This document shows positions 53,187 to 62,490 of a stretch of 64,000 bases of DNA, one piece after another (position 1 is the first letter of the stretch; each line of letters begins with the position of its first letter). The position numbers were made by a program, and so were the translations under genes. Origin of the DNA: Ulvibacterium sp965228935 (GTDB lineage Bacteria; Bacteroidota; Bacteroidia; Flavobacteriales; Flavobacteriaceae); contig NZ_OZ245846.1 of the NCBI RefSeq assembly GCF_965228935.1, positions 3,720,001 to 3,784,000 of the forward strand. Reading direction: 5' to 3'. The notes beneath the pieces were generated by a model. That model saw nothing but the letters and a program-made list of their open reading frames with translations. It ran no database searches and was not told where the DNA came from.

Positions 53187-54779
53187 ATGGAAACAACACA
53201 AACAATCATACCGGCCGAGTTTCAAATTGATGGGCCCATCCATCAAAAAAAGTATTTGATCAATGGGGAAATGCAGGAGTGGGTCGGAAACACCACCGAA
53301 ATAGTTTCTACCATTTCCTCAACCGAGGAGTATAGACCCACACTTCTAGGCAGTATACCGGATATGGGAGAACCCGAAGCCCTAAAAGCCTTGGATGCCG
53401 CACTTTTGGCGTATGATAAGGGACAAGGGGTATGGCCTACCATGCACGTACGGGACAGGATAGAATGCATGGAAAAATTTGTGGGGCAAATGGAGACCAA
53501 AAGGGATGAAATTGTCAAATTGTTAATGTGGGAAATTGGCAAGTCCTTGCCCGACTCCCAGAAGGAATTTGATCGGACGGTAGAGTATATCCGGGATACT
53601 ATTGAAGAATATAAACAATTGGATAGGGACGCCGCTAAATTTGAGAAGTACGATGGGGTATACGCCCATATCAAAAGAGGGCCTTTAGGGGTAATACTCT
53701 GTCTAGGGCCTTATAATTACCCCCTGAACGAGACCTTTGCCCTTCTTATACCGGCGATTATCATGGGGAATACTACCATTTTTAAGCCGGCCAAATTTGG
53801 GGTCTTGTTGATTACACCACTTTTGGAAGCTTTTCAGAACAGTTTTCCCAAGGGAGTTGTCAATATTTTATTCGGTAGGGGCAGGGCAGTGGCCGCTCCG
53901 ATAATGCAGACCGGGAAAATAGATGTTTTGGCCTTGATAGGGAATAGTAAATCGGCCAACGCCCTGCAGGATCAGCACCCAAAAAGTAACCGATTGCGAT
54001 TGGTTTTAGGTTTGGAAGCGAAGAATCCGGCTATTATTTTGCCCGATGCCGATTTGGATTTGACCATCAACGAATGCATTGCCGGGACCCTATCCTTTAA
54101 TGGACAGCGCTGTACCGCACTTAAGGTAATCTATGTACACGAGTATATTAAGGAAGAGTTTCTAAAGCGTTTTGCGGAAAAAGTAGATTCCTTGAAATTT
54201 GGTAATCCTTGGGATAATGGCGCCAAACTGACCCCATTACCCGAACCGGATAAACCCGCCTATATTCAGGAGCTGATAGACGATGCCGTACAGAAAGGTG
54301 CCGTAGTGTGGAACAAAAAGGGAGGACAACAGACCCACAATTACATATGGCCCGCTGTGTTACATCCCATTACGAAGGATATGCGCGTGTATGAGGAGGA
54401 GCAATTTGGCCCTGTAATTCCTGTGGTTTCATTTTCTGACATCCAAGAACCGTTGGATGATATGGCCGAAAGCAATTATGGTCAACAAGTAAGCCTTTTT
54501 GGAAAGGATGTATATGCACTTGCACCGCTTATCGATACCCTAGTAAATTTAGTGTGCCGGGTCAATTTGAACAGTTCCTGCCAACGGGGCCCTGATGTAT
54601 ATCCATTTACGGGAAGAAAGGACTCGGCACAGTCTACTTTAAGTGTATATGATGCCCTCCGGTCGTTTTCCGTACGCACGTTCGTGGCTTTTAAGGACAA
54701 CGATCTCAATAATGAAACGGTAGAAAAATTGCTGGACATCAAACTCTCCAATTTTGTAAGTACAGATTATATTCTTTAA
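53187..54779 (+). CDS. gapN: NADP-dependent glyceraldehyde-3-phosphate dehydrogenase (non-phosphorylating)
   Basis: Aldehyde dehydrogenase that oxidises glyceraldehyde 3-phosphate to 3-phosphoglycerate with NADP+, yielding NADPH without ATP. The 530-residue protein has the ALDH landmarks GVILCLGPYNYPLNETFALLIPAI, NTTIFKPAKFGVLL, VLGLEAKNPAIILPDAD (the general base Glu region) and the catalytic Cys in FNGQRCTALKVIYV. The C-terminal NSSCQRGPDVYPFTGRKDSAQSTLSV matches the GapN substrate site. NADPH from it could feed ilvC. It lies 60 bp after ilvC but beyond the terminator, so it likely has its own promoter. Confidence 0.9.
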   Translation: METTQTIIPAEFQIDGPIHQKKYLINGEMQEWVGNTTEIVSTISSTEEYRPTLLGSIPDMGEPEALKALDAALLAYDKGQGVWPTMHVRDRIECMEKFVGQMETKRDEIVKLLMWEIGKSLPDSQKEFDRTVEYIRDTIEEYKQLDRDAAKFEKYDGVYAHIKRGPLGVILCLGPYNYPLNETFALLIPAIIMGNTTIFKPAKFGVLLITPLLEAFQNSFPKGVVNILFGRGRAVAAPIMQTGKIDVLALIGNSKSANALQDQHPKSNRLRLVLGLEAKNPAIILPDADLDLTINECIAGTLSFNGQRCTALKVIYVHEYIKEEFLKRFAEKVDSLKFGNPWDNGAKLTPLPEPDKPAYIQELIDDAVQKGAVVWNKKGGQQTHNYIWPAVLHPITKDMRVYEEEQFGPVIPVVSFSDIQEPLDDMAESNYGQQVSLFGKDVYALAPLIDTLVNLVCRVNLNSSCQRGPDVYPFTGRKDSAQSTLSVYDALRSFSVRTFVAFKDNDLNNETVEKLLDIKLSNFVSTDYIL

Positions 54780-54800
54780 AGTACCAATTGTTATGATGAC

Positions 54801-54822
54801 ACCTCCCCATATTTGGGGAGGT
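54801..54822 (+). terminator. GC-rich hairpin after gapN
   Basis: ACCTCCCC (54801-54808), loop ATATTT, GGGGAGGT (54815-54822). An 8-bp perfect stem, but the T run comes only about 9 bases later, so it is a weaker terminator candidate. Confidence 0.5.
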
Positions 54823-55078
54823 ATGTTCGCTTTTAAAGCATTCTTCACTCCCTAACTTCTATCCGGTTTTTCTTGGGGATCATAGGAGTAACCACCAAGT
54901 GTCAAAAATTACCATGTAGTATCGATATTCATTCGAGTTATGGTTAATACTGCACATAAACACGATAAAAACGAATAGCTGCCCCATGGTTTCCTAAAAT
55001 AATTTTGTCTTCATAAAATTTGGCCTGACAACGTAAAAAGTCGTTCGGCCTAACAATTGGAAACAAAAAATTGTTCAT

Positions 55079-56284
55079 ATGGAAACGAATAGGAATAGTA
55101 CAAATAGAAAAGCTCTCATCGCCTTGGCAGTAGGAGGTTTTGGCATTGGGCTAACGGAATTTGTTATTATGGGAATACTGCCCGATGTCGCCCTGGGGCT
55201 GAATATCTCCATACCACAGGCGGGTCATGCGATAGCGGCCTACGCCTTGGGTGTTGTGATAGGAGCGCCTTTGTTTACCAAAATGGGCGGAAAGATGGAT
55301 TCCCGGAAGACATTATTGCTTTTAATGACTTGGTTCGCTTTGTTCAATAGTTTGTCCGGCCTGGCCGAAAACTATACCACTCTCTTGATTTCAAGGTTTT
55401 TATCCGGCCTGCCCCATGGGGCATTCTTTGGAATTGGTGCCGTTGTTGCCGGTAGATTGGCGAAAACCGGCAAGATTGCACAGGCGATCGCCGTTATGTT
55501 TTCCGGCCTCACGATTGCCAATGTGATAGGAGTCCCTATTGGAACTTACATTGGTCATCACTATGACTGGAGCGCTTCCTTCTACATGGTGGGAATCGTA
55601 GGATTGGTTACCATGGCCAGTATCTATTTTTGGATGCCAAAACTACCGCAGTTGCCCCCAGTCCTTGAATCCAATGGGAATAAAGGTCTCAAAAACAAGG
55701 AGCTGTGGGTCCTGATTCTATTGACTACTATTGGTACGGGTGGGTTCTTTGCCTGGTACAGCTATATTGCGCCCTTAATCACCGAAGTGGCGGGATTAGG
55801 AGATTACGTCATAGGTTATGCTATGATTATTTCAGGACTTGGAATGGTCATGGGTAACTTTATTGGGGCAAAAATGGCCGAATGGTTTTTACCATTACGG
55901 GCTGTGGCCGTTAGTTTATCTATTATGGTCGCTTTGTTGATAATCAATGCCATAGTTGCCATGAACCCCTATGCTATTTTGATAATGACGTTTTTGATTG
56001 GTACAGCTTCGTTTACCGTAGCGACCCCTATTCAAATGGCTATTATCAATGCATCCAAGGGATCGGAAATGCTTGGGTCTTCGATGAATCAAAGCGCCTT
56101 CAACATGGGTAATGCCTCTGGGGCCTATCTGGCCGGATTACCCATAGCCTATGGTTATGGAATTGTATATGCGGGATTGGTAGGAGCGGTATTGGCCGCG
56201 ATAGGCGTGGGGATAGCCTTAAGTATACTGGTATATAGGCAACAAAAAACCAGACGGTATAAAAGATTGGCCTATCGTCCATAA
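55079..56284 (+). CDS. MFS transporter (DHA1/AraJ-like)
   Basis: A twelve-span major facilitator of 401 residues. The first span (LIALAVGGFGIGLTEFVIMGILPD) and the loop KMGGKMDSRKTLLLL (motif A-like) are typical of the DHA1 group of proton-coupled exporters, near AraJ/YdhP/NepI types, which expel sugars, purines or drugs. HHYDWSASFYMVGIVG is another family block. The substrate cannot be decided. It ends facing leuB, with a strong symmetric terminator between them. Confidence 0.88.
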   Translation: METNRNSTNRKALIALAVGGFGIGLTEFVIMGILPDVALGLNISIPQAGHAIAAYALGVVIGAPLFTKMGGKMDSRKTLLLLMTWFALFNSLSGLAENYTTLLISRFLSGLPHGAFFGIGAVVAGRLAKTGKIAQAIAVMFSGLTIANVIGVPIGTYIGHHYDWSASFYMVGIVGLVTMASIYFWMPKLPQLPPVLESNGNKGLKNKELWVLILLTTIGTGGFFAWYSYIAPLITEVAGLGDYVIGYAMIISGLGMVMGNFIGAKMAEWFLPLRAVAVSLSIMVALLIINAIVAMNPYAILIMTFLIGTASFTVATPIQMAIINASKGSEMLGSSMNQSAFNMGNASGAYLAGLPIAYGYGIVYAGLVGAVLAAIGVGIALSILVYRQQKTRRYKRLAYRP

Positions 56285-56309
56285 TAGGGTAGGTATATGG
56301 TATAAAAAC

Positions 56310-56347
56310 AAAGGCCCCAAAACGTTCTAGAACGTTTTGGGGCCTTT
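56310..56347. terminator. Perfect 38-nt palindromic bidirectional terminator
   Basis: Left arm AAAGGCCCCAAAACGTTCT (56310-56328), right arm AGAACGTTTTGGGGCCTTT (56329-56347), no mismatches over 19 bp. It serves the MFS gene from one side and the leu-side transcript from the other. Confidence 0.8.
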
Positions 56348-56387
56348 GTCCATTCGTTCAGTTTACCTGAAATCTAAGTTGTGTCCA

Positions 56388-56468
56388 TCAAATATTAGTC
56401 GCCAACCAGTCACCGACCTCACTGGTCTTATAGGCCTTTCCGCCGTCCGCTAGATCTTCGGTCACGAT
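56388..56468 (-). pseudogene. Detached 3' end of a second leuB allele
   Basis: Minus-strand 26 codons plus stop that translate as IVTEDLADGGKAYKTSEVGD then WLATNI. The intact leuB ends IVTEDLADGGKAYKTSGVGD then WLAKNL. Over 70 bases (56399-56468 versus 57451-57520) the DNA differs at 4 positions: three silent, one Gly-to-Glu. The pattern of silent change means the fragment came from a functional leuB that had diverged, not from drift of a dead copy. It lies between the MFS terminator and the stop of the lipoprotein gene. Confidence 0.85.
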
Positions 56469-57344
56469 TTAATTATCGTCCCAAGCCCAATTAGGGCAAC
56501 CTATATACGAGAAGTATTGTAGATCACCCGTGGAAGAAGTACTTTGAATCGGTAATCCTTGCTCGTTATATGTATAATCATAAGATTCCTGCAACGTCCA
56601 ATTTTCAGATCCGTCTTCGTTGAACCTTGTTGTTTCGATCGTTAAAACATTGTTTTTTGAGAAATACTGGCTGTCGGGAAAAAACGTCTGAGTAAAAAAG
56701 GGGATGTGAAATCCATGCCATATATTTTGAGAATTGTCATGGGTTAAAACCTGTGATTCTGTGATGTAATATTCTGTTGGATTACCTCTATCATACTCAT
56801 ATTTAGAAACACTGATAACATTATCCTTATCATCTAATTTATAGTCTGCAAACCCCCAATTGTAGGTGTTTTGCAAGCCATAGTCATAGTAGTTAAAGTT
56901 CACTCTAATGCTATTAGGTGTGTACTGAAAATCCCATATATTGGTATTCCCAGATGGAAAATAGATTCTTCTTAGTTCGCTTACCTTATCGTTTTTGACT
57001 AATATGGTCAAAACCCTTGTATCCGTAGGCAAAAAGTCTACAAAGATGGTATCTCCTTTGTAACTCAATCCATAATCTTGTCCAAATTCCTCCGAAAACT
57101 TATTTTCGTCACTAATATTGCCGGCGTCTACCTTGCTAAGCCTTCCTAAATAGTCATAAATCAATTTATATGTTTGTGTATTTGAATAGCGTATAAAGAG
57201 TGGTATACTGCATTCCATCTGTTGCTCTTCTTCAATTAATCCTTCTGAATCACTGTCGCTACTACAACTAATGCAAATGGTTAAAAAAAATGAAAGTGAT
57301 AGAGTCCTTCTTAAAAAAGACTCTAAAAGTGGCAGATATAACAT
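56469..57344 (-). CDS. Hypothetical lipoprotein, inserted at the leuB 3' end
   Basis: A 291-residue exported protein; the signal ends LTICISC, predicting a lipid-anchored Cys near residue 27, then an acidic spacer (SDSDSEGLIEEEQQ). The body is rich in Tyr, Asn and Asp, with repeated beta-like lines such as TYKLIYDYLGRLSKVDAG, YKLDDKDNVISVSKYEYDRG and YDYTYNEQGLPIQSTSS that resemble YD/RHS-like or DUF4595-type surface proteins. Composition is clearly A/T-richer than leuB or the MFS gene. It lies between two copies of the leuB 3' end, so I read it as acquired DNA. The function is unknown. Confidence 0.75.
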   Translation of the reverse strand: MLYLPLLESFLRRTLSLSFFLTICISCSSDSDSEGLIEEEQQMECSIPLFIRYSNTQTYKLIYDYLGRLSKVDAGNISDENKFSEEFGQDYGLSYKGDTIFVDFLPTDTRVLTILVKNDKVSELRRIYFPSGNTNIWDFQYTPNSIRVNFNYYDYGLQNTYNWGFADYKLDDKDNVISVSKYEYDRGNPTEYYITESQVLTHDNSQNIWHGFHIPFFTQTFFPDSQYFSKNNVLTIETTRFNEDGSENWTLQESYDYTYNEQGLPIQSTSSTGDLQYFSYIGCPNWAWDDN

Positions 57345-57439
57345 GTATAATTGATTGTTATGAATTAGTCAGATGCAAGGAAATCCATCTAATATAACGA
57401 TGTACGGCCTGTAATATTTTTTCTTAAAAAGGAAAAACA

Positions 57440-58495
57440 TCATAAATTTTTCGCCAGCCAGTCACCGACCCCACTGGTCTTATAGGCCTTTCCGCCGTCC
57501 GCCAGATCCTCGGTCACGATGCCTTCGGCCAAAGATTTATTGACTACATCTCGAATGGCCTGGGCTTCCGCGATCAAATCAAAATCCTCAAAAAGCATGG
57601 CTGCAGAAAGTACCGTAGCCAGGGGATTGGCAATATCCTTTCCAGCGGCTTGTGGATATGAACCGTGAATAGGTTCATATAGGGAGACTTTGCTTCCCAC
57701 GGAGGAAGAAGGCATCAAGCCCATTGAACCGGATATTACGGAAGCTTCATCCGTTAAAATATCGCCAAAAAGATTGGCGGTAATGATTACGTCATAATCC
57801 TTGGGCCATTGTATCAGGCGCATGGCCACGGCGTCCACAAATTCGTAGGACACCTCTACTTCCGGGTAATCCTTTTCCATAGCTTGAACCGTTTCACGCC
57901 ATAGGCGGGAAGCTTCCAAAACATTGGCCTTATCCACACAGCATAATTTTTTGGAACGCTTCATGGCCATTTCAAAGCCCTTTTTGGCCAAACGTTGAAT
58001 TTCAAATCGTTGATAGGTCATGGTATCAAAGGCGGTATCTCCGTTGTCCTCTCGGCCTCTTTCCCCAAAATACACACCTCCGGTCAGTTCCCTCAAAATG
58101 ATTAAATCCGTACCCTCTATTCGATCTCGCTTCAAAGGGGATTTGTCAATTAGGGAGGGAAATGTAAATGTGGGCCTAACGTTGGCAAAGAGCCCTAATT
58201 TTTGACGCATTTTCAATAACCCTTGCTCAGGGCGAACCTTGGCGGACGGGTCGTTATCAAATTTTGGATGTCCGATTGCCCCGAATAAAACGGCATCCGA
58301 ACTGGCGCAGATTTCATGGGTTTCATCAGGATAGGGTTCCCCGACGGCATCAATGGCTACCGCTCCGGTAAGTGCCGGAGTCCAATTAATCTCGTGATCG
58401 TATTTCGTTGCAACGGCATTGCATACTTTTACGGCTTGTTCGATTACTTCAGGGCCTATGCCATCCCCGGCCAAAAGGGCTATGTTTAGTTTCAT
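57440..58495 (-). CDS. leuB: 3-isopropylmalate dehydrogenase
   Basis: NAD-dependent oxidative decarboxylase, the penultimate step of leucine synthesis. The 351 residues have the N-terminal LLAGDGIGPEVIEQAVKV, substrate loop ELTGGVYFGERGRED, NLFGDILTDEASVISGSMGLMPS (Mg-binding Asp) and EPIHGSYPQAAGKDIANPLATVLS. It is the last gene of leuCDAB. The final 70 bases have a diverged copy near 56399-56468. Confidence 0.95.
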   Translation of the reverse strand: MKLNIALLAGDGIGPEVIEQAVKVCNAVATKYDHEINWTPALTGAVAIDAVGEPYPDETHEICASSDAVLFGAIGHPKFDNDPSAKVRPEQGLLKMRQKLGLFANVRPTFTFPSLIDKSPLKRDRIEGTDLIILRELTGGVYFGERGREDNGDTAFDTMTYQRFEIQRLAKKGFEMAMKRSKKLCCVDKANVLEASRLWRETVQAMEKDYPEVEVSYEFVDAVAMRLIQWPKDYDVIITANLFGDILTDEASVISGSMGLMPSSSVGSKVSLYEPIHGSYPQAAGKDIANPLATVLSAAMLFEDFDLIAEAQAIRDVVNKSLAEGIVTEDLADGGKAYKTSGVGDWLAKNL

Positions 58496-58517
58496 AAACT
58501 ATTTATGTTGGTTTTAA

Positions 58518-60035
58518 TCAAATGATATTGAGCATTTTTTCCGTGGCCTTAATTGCCGAAACGGTCTGATCGGAATCCAATCCCCGAGTGGTAAAGTCGG
58601 TGTTGTTGTCCTGCCAAGTGATGATGGTCTCACAGAGGGCATCGGAATTACTGCCCGGTGGGATACGTACTGCATAATCGACCAGTTTAGGCAATTCCAG
58701 TTTTTCGGAACGGTACACTTTGCGTAATGCATTCATAAAGGCATCGAATTGTCCATCCCCTTGGGCGTTTTCCTCAAAGGTCTTCCCATTGAGTTCAACG
58801 GAAACCGTAGTCGAAGGCTTTAACCCCTTGGAATGGGTGAGCACATAGGATTTAACAAAGACCTTTTGTTGAAAGGTGTCACTATCCAGAACGTCGGAGA
58901 TAATATAAGGTAGGTCATCCTTTGTGACTTTTTCCTTTTTGTCGCCCAATTCAATAATCCGGGCGGTTACTTTTTTCAATTCCTCATCGTTCAAAGTAAG
59001 TCCCAACTCCTGTAGGTTCTTTTGAATATTCGCTTTGCCCGAGGTTTTTCCCAAGGCGTATTTTCGTTTTCGCCCGAACCGTTCAGGCAAAAGGCTGTTA
59101 AAGTATAAGTTATTTTTATTATCTCCATCTGCATGTATGCCAGCTGTTTGCGTAAAAACATTATCCCCAACGATAGGTTTGTTGGCCGGGATACCAAATC
59201 CGGTAAAGGCAGATACCAATTTACTTACCTTAAACAACGAGGATTCGTTGATATTGATTTCAACCTCCGGCAAAAAATCGTTGATTACGGCAACTGCGCT
59301 GGCCATTGGGGCATTACCGGCACGTTCCCCCATTCCGTTAACCGTTAGGTGAAGTCCGTGGCAACCTGCTTTAACAGCCTCCATAATATTCGCAACACCT
59401 AAATCGTAATCGTTATGACCGTGGAAATCTACATGGAAACCTGGATAACGTTCCAGGATTTCGGACAAGTAATCAAAAGTTTCCGTATGGGTAAGAATCC
59501 CCAAGGTATCCGGAAGCAATAGCCTTTTTATGGGCTGTGTTGCCAAAAAATCGAGATATCGGAATACATATTCCCTGGAATTCCGCATACCATTGCTCCA
59601 ATCTTCCAAATATACGTTGGTCGTTACACCTTGTTCATGGGCCAATTCAAAAACTTTGGCGATATCGGCAAAGTGTTGCTCGGGTGTTTTCTTCAGTTGG
59701 TGGGTCAGATGGTTCAAAGATCCCTTGCTCAACAAATTTTGGACTTTGGCACCGGCTTCTTCCATCCATTTTAAAGAAACACCCCCGTCGACAAAAGTGA
59801 GCACCTCAACGCGATCCAAATAATTCTCCAAGGCCGCCCATTCCGTAATCTGTCTTACCGCCTCCAGTTCCCCTTCGGATACCCGGGCCGACGCGACCTC
59901 TATACGATCCACCTTGAGTTCATCCAATAGTAGTTTGGCCAAAGTCAATTTTTCCGATGCTGAAAAGGACACCCCAGAGGTTTGTTCCCCGTCCCTAAGG
60001 GTGGTATCCATTATTTCCAGTTTTCTCTTCCCCAT
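58518..60035 (-). CDS. leuA: 2-isopropylmalate synthase / citramalate synthase-type enzyme
   Basis: Condenses acetyl-CoA with a 2-oxo acid. The ATG at 60035 (MGKRKLEIMDTTLRDGEQTSG) gives 505 residues; a TTG ten codons upstream lacks context. The catalytic barrel shows DTTLRDGEQTSGVSFSASEKL, HGHNDYDLGVANIMEAV and NGMGERAGNAPMASAVAV; the last ~120 residues are a LeuA-type regulatory domain. The sequence resembles the long LeuA2/citramalate synthase branch of Bacteroidota as much as classical LeuA. Placement between leuD and leuB favours isopropylmalate synthase, but use of pyruvate to make citramalate is a fair alternative. Confidence 0.85.
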   Translation of the reverse strand: MGKRKLEIMDTTLRDGEQTSGVSFSASEKLTLAKLLLDELKVDRIEVASARVSEGELEAVRQITEWAALENYLDRVEVLTFVDGGVSLKWMEEAGAKVQNLLSKGSLNHLTHQLKKTPEQHFADIAKVFELAHEQGVTTNVYLEDWSNGMRNSREYVFRYLDFLATQPIKRLLLPDTLGILTHTETFDYLSEILERYPGFHVDFHGHNDYDLGVANIMEAVKAGCHGLHLTVNGMGERAGNAPMASAVAVINDFLPEVEININESSLFKVSKLVSAFTGFGIPANKPIVGDNVFTQTAGIHADGDNKNNLYFNSLLPERFGRKRKYALGKTSGKANIQKNLQELGLTLNDEELKKVTARIIELGDKKEKVTKDDLPYIISDVLDSDTFQQKVFVKSYVLTHSKGLKPSTTVSVELNGKTFEENAQGDGQFDAFMNALRKVYRSEKLELPKLVDYAVRIPPGSNSDALCETIITWQDNNTDFTTRGLDSDQTVSAIKATEKMLNII

Positions 60036-60143
60036 TTTTCTTTGTATTTCTATATTTACGGGCAAAGCGCGGTAATCTTTCTAATCTTCCAATAGATTTA
60101 ATTCAACAGATTTCCAGATTTAAATACCCTCTAGCGGCCTATT

Positions 60144-60740
60144 TTATAAAGGCCTATTCGCTGCGAATTCCTGAATCTGTTCCTTGATGTTCAACAAATA
60201 ATCAATGTCGTCAAAACCATTCAACATATTGGATTTTTTGTAAACATTAATATCAAAACTTTCGTGTTCACCGGTTTCAAGAATCGTTATAGTTTGTTCG
60301 GGAAGATGTACCTCTAATTGGGTAGTAGGGTCGGTTTCTATGGCCTTGAATATTTTTTCTAGGAATTCAGGACTTACCTGAACCGGAAGTACCCCGATAT
60401 TAAGACAGTTGTTTCGAAATATATCGGCAAAAAAACTGGAGACCACACACCGAAAGCCGTAGTCGTAAATAGCCCAGGCCGCGTGCTCACGGGATGAACC
60501 CGATCCAAAATTTTTACCGCCCACCAAGATACGTCCGCTGTATTTTGGGTTGTTCAACACGAAATCTTTTTTCGGGCTATCGTCTGAATTGTAGCGCCAA
60601 TCCCGAAATAGGTTGTCGCCAAACCCCTTTCGCTCCGTTGCCTTAAGGAATCGTGCCGGGATTATCTGATCAGTATCCACGTTCTCTATGGGAAGAGGTA
60701 CCGCTGATGTAGTAAGTATATTAAATTTGTCGTATGCCAT
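60144..60740 (-). CDS. leuD: 3-isopropylmalate dehydratase small subunit
   Basis: The small swivelling subunit pairs with LeuC to isomerise 2- to 3-isopropylmalate. The 198 residues show the active-site signature KNFGSGSSREHAAWAIYDYGF, and the end of the first helix VDTDQIIPARFLKATERKGFG. It follows leuC by 87 bp and precedes leuA by about 108 bp. Confidence 0.95.
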   Translation of the reverse strand: MAYDKFNILTTSAVPLPIENVDTDQIIPARFLKATERKGFGDNLFRDWRYNSDDSPKKDFVLNNPKYSGRILVGGKNFGSGSSREHAAWAIYDYGFRCVVSSFFADIFRNNCLNIGVLPVQVSPEFLEKIFKAIETDPTTQLEVHLPEQTITILETGEHESFDINVYKKSNMLNGFDDIDYLLNIKEQIQEFAANRPL

Positions 60741-60827
60741 TTTTTAATAGTTGTTCGTTTTAGTTGTCTGTTGATGGTTTTAGTTGATGACGCAAGCATT
60801 TTGAATAGTACTGGCAACCGACAACTG

Positions 60828-62246
60828 CTAACCTGCAATAATTTCTTCCATCAACTCACGGGGATCGGTGACCTTTCCGGTAACGGCCGCTGCTGCAGCT
60901 ACCAAGGGGCTTGCCAATAATGTTCTTGCCCCGGGACCTTGTCTTCCTTCAAAATTCCTATTGGAAGTACTTACCGCATATTTTCCGGCGGGAATCTTAT
61001 CTTCGTTCATGGCCAAACAAGCGGAACAACCCGGTTCACGCAGTTCGAATCCGGCTTCGTTTAAAATATCGAGAATACCTTCTTCCTTAATGGCCGTTTC
61101 CACCTTATGGGAACCCGGCACCAACCATGCGGTAACGTTATCGGCCTTTTTTCTACCTTTTATGATAGAGGCGAATGCCCTAAAATCCTCGATTCTACCG
61201 TTGGTACAACTCCCTAGGAAAACATAATCTATTTTTTTGCCCATCATACTGTCCCCTTCATTGAAATCCATATACTGAAGCGATTTCTTGTATGTGGCCA
61301 CACCTCCCTCAACAGATTCGGCCTTGGGAATACCATTGGAAATTCCGATACCCATTCCAGGATTGGTACCATAGGTAATCATAGGTTCTATATTAGCGGC
61401 ATCAAAGGTGACTTCCTTGTCAAATTCGGCATCTTCTTCTGTTGGCAAGGTCTTCCAATAGTCCATCGCCTTGTCCCAATCAGCACCTTTTGGGGCAAAT
61501 TCCCTTCCTTTTACATAGTTGAATGTTCGCTCGTCAGGGGCTATCATTCCACCACGGGCACCCATTTCAATACTGAGATTACAAACCGTCATACGGCCTT
61601 CCATACTCATATTCCGAAATACCTCGCCGGCATATTCCACAAAATAACCCGTGGCACCGGAAGTGGTCAATTGGGAAATAATGTACAGGGCTACATCCTT
61701 AGGCGTTACCGCCTTGTTCAAGGTTCCCTCAATGTTAATACGCATGCTTTTGGGCTTGGTCTGCATAATACACTGGGTGGCCAAGACCATCTCCACTTCG
61801 GAAGTCCCTATTCCAAAGGCAATGGCACCAAAGGCACCATGGGTGGAGGTATGCGAATCCCCACAAACGATAGTTGCACCGGGCAGGGTAATCCCGTATT
61901 CCGGTCCAACCACGTGAACGATGCCGTTTTTTTCATGCCCCAATCCCCAGTAGGAAATACCATGTGTTCTGGCATTTTCCTCCAGGGCTTTTAATTGGTT
62001 CGCTGAAAGTGGATCTTTAACCGGAAGATGTTGATTTATGGTAGGTGTGTTATGATCGGCCGTGGCAAATGTCTTCTCCGGATGCATAACCTTGATACCC
62101 CTACTTTTTATACCCAAAAAGGCGACGGGACTGGTCACCTCGTGCACCATATGCCTATCGATAAATAAAACATCGGGACCATTTTCAATGCGCTGTACCA
62201 CATGAGAATCCCAAACTTTGTCAAACAGTGTTCTTTTCGTACTCAT
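60828..62246 (-). CDS. leuC: 3-isopropylmalate dehydratase large subunit
   Basis: [4Fe-4S] aconitase-family enzyme that binds the cluster through Cys in LGSCTNGRIEDF and EPGCSACLAMNEDK. The start is the ATG at 62246 (MSTKRTLFDKVWDSH, 472 residues), preceded at 5 bp by GGGGAG, a good ribosome binding site; the upstream ATG at 62258 lies on top of that site and is rejected. VCGDSHTSTHGAFGAIAFGIGTSEVE is another family signature. It is the first gene of the leu operon. Confidence 0.96.
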   Translation of the reverse strand: MSTKRTLFDKVWDSHVVQRIENGPDVLFIDRHMVHEVTSPVAFLGIKSRGIKVMHPEKTFATADHNTPTINQHLPVKDPLSANQLKALEENARTHGISYWGLGHEKNGIVHVVGPEYGITLPGATIVCGDSHTSTHGAFGAIAFGIGTSEVEMVLATQCIMQTKPKSMRINIEGTLNKAVTPKDVALYIISQLTTSGATGYFVEYAGEVFRNMSMEGRMTVCNLSIEMGARGGMIAPDERTFNYVKGREFAPKGADWDKAMDYWKTLPTEEDAEFDKEVTFDAANIEPMITYGTNPGMGIGISNGIPKAESVEGGVATYKKSLQYMDFNEGDSMMGKKIDYVFLGSCTNGRIEDFRAFASIIKGRKKADNVTAWLVPGSHKVETAIKEEGILDILNEAGFELREPGCSACLAMNEDKIPAGKYAVSTSNRNFEGRQGPGARTLLASPLVAAAAAVTGKVTDPRELMEEIIAG

Positions 62247-62268
62247 ATTTCTCCCCATTAGAAGCGTA

Positions 62269-62276
62269 CAAAACTA
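62269..62276 (-). promoter_or_regulatory. -7 box of the leu operon
   Basis: On the minus strand TAGTTTTG matches TAnnTTTG, about 22 bp before the leuC ATG; this leaves room for the GGGGAG ribosome site. The expected -33 position reads TTTC, a partial match. Confidence 0.5.
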
Positions 62277-62490
62277 TGAAATAGAGTGGTTTTAGGAAAT
62301 TATTGCTGTGGAAAATTACGATGTTCAACTACATGTATGTCAAACTGGATGGTGGAATTTTAGGTCATTTGGTACTTTGTTTAACACACGGAATTCCAAT
62401 TTTAACACAATGGTAACGGTTTTGAGCTTTTGGTATAAATACCTTGTAAGGTGAACAACTCAAGCAATTTATAAATCAAAACAAGAAATT

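Noticed and set aside
60036..60065. Ten-codon extension of leuA from a TTG
   Set aside because: The ATG at 60035 is preceded by an A/G-rich segment and starts the usual family N-terminus.
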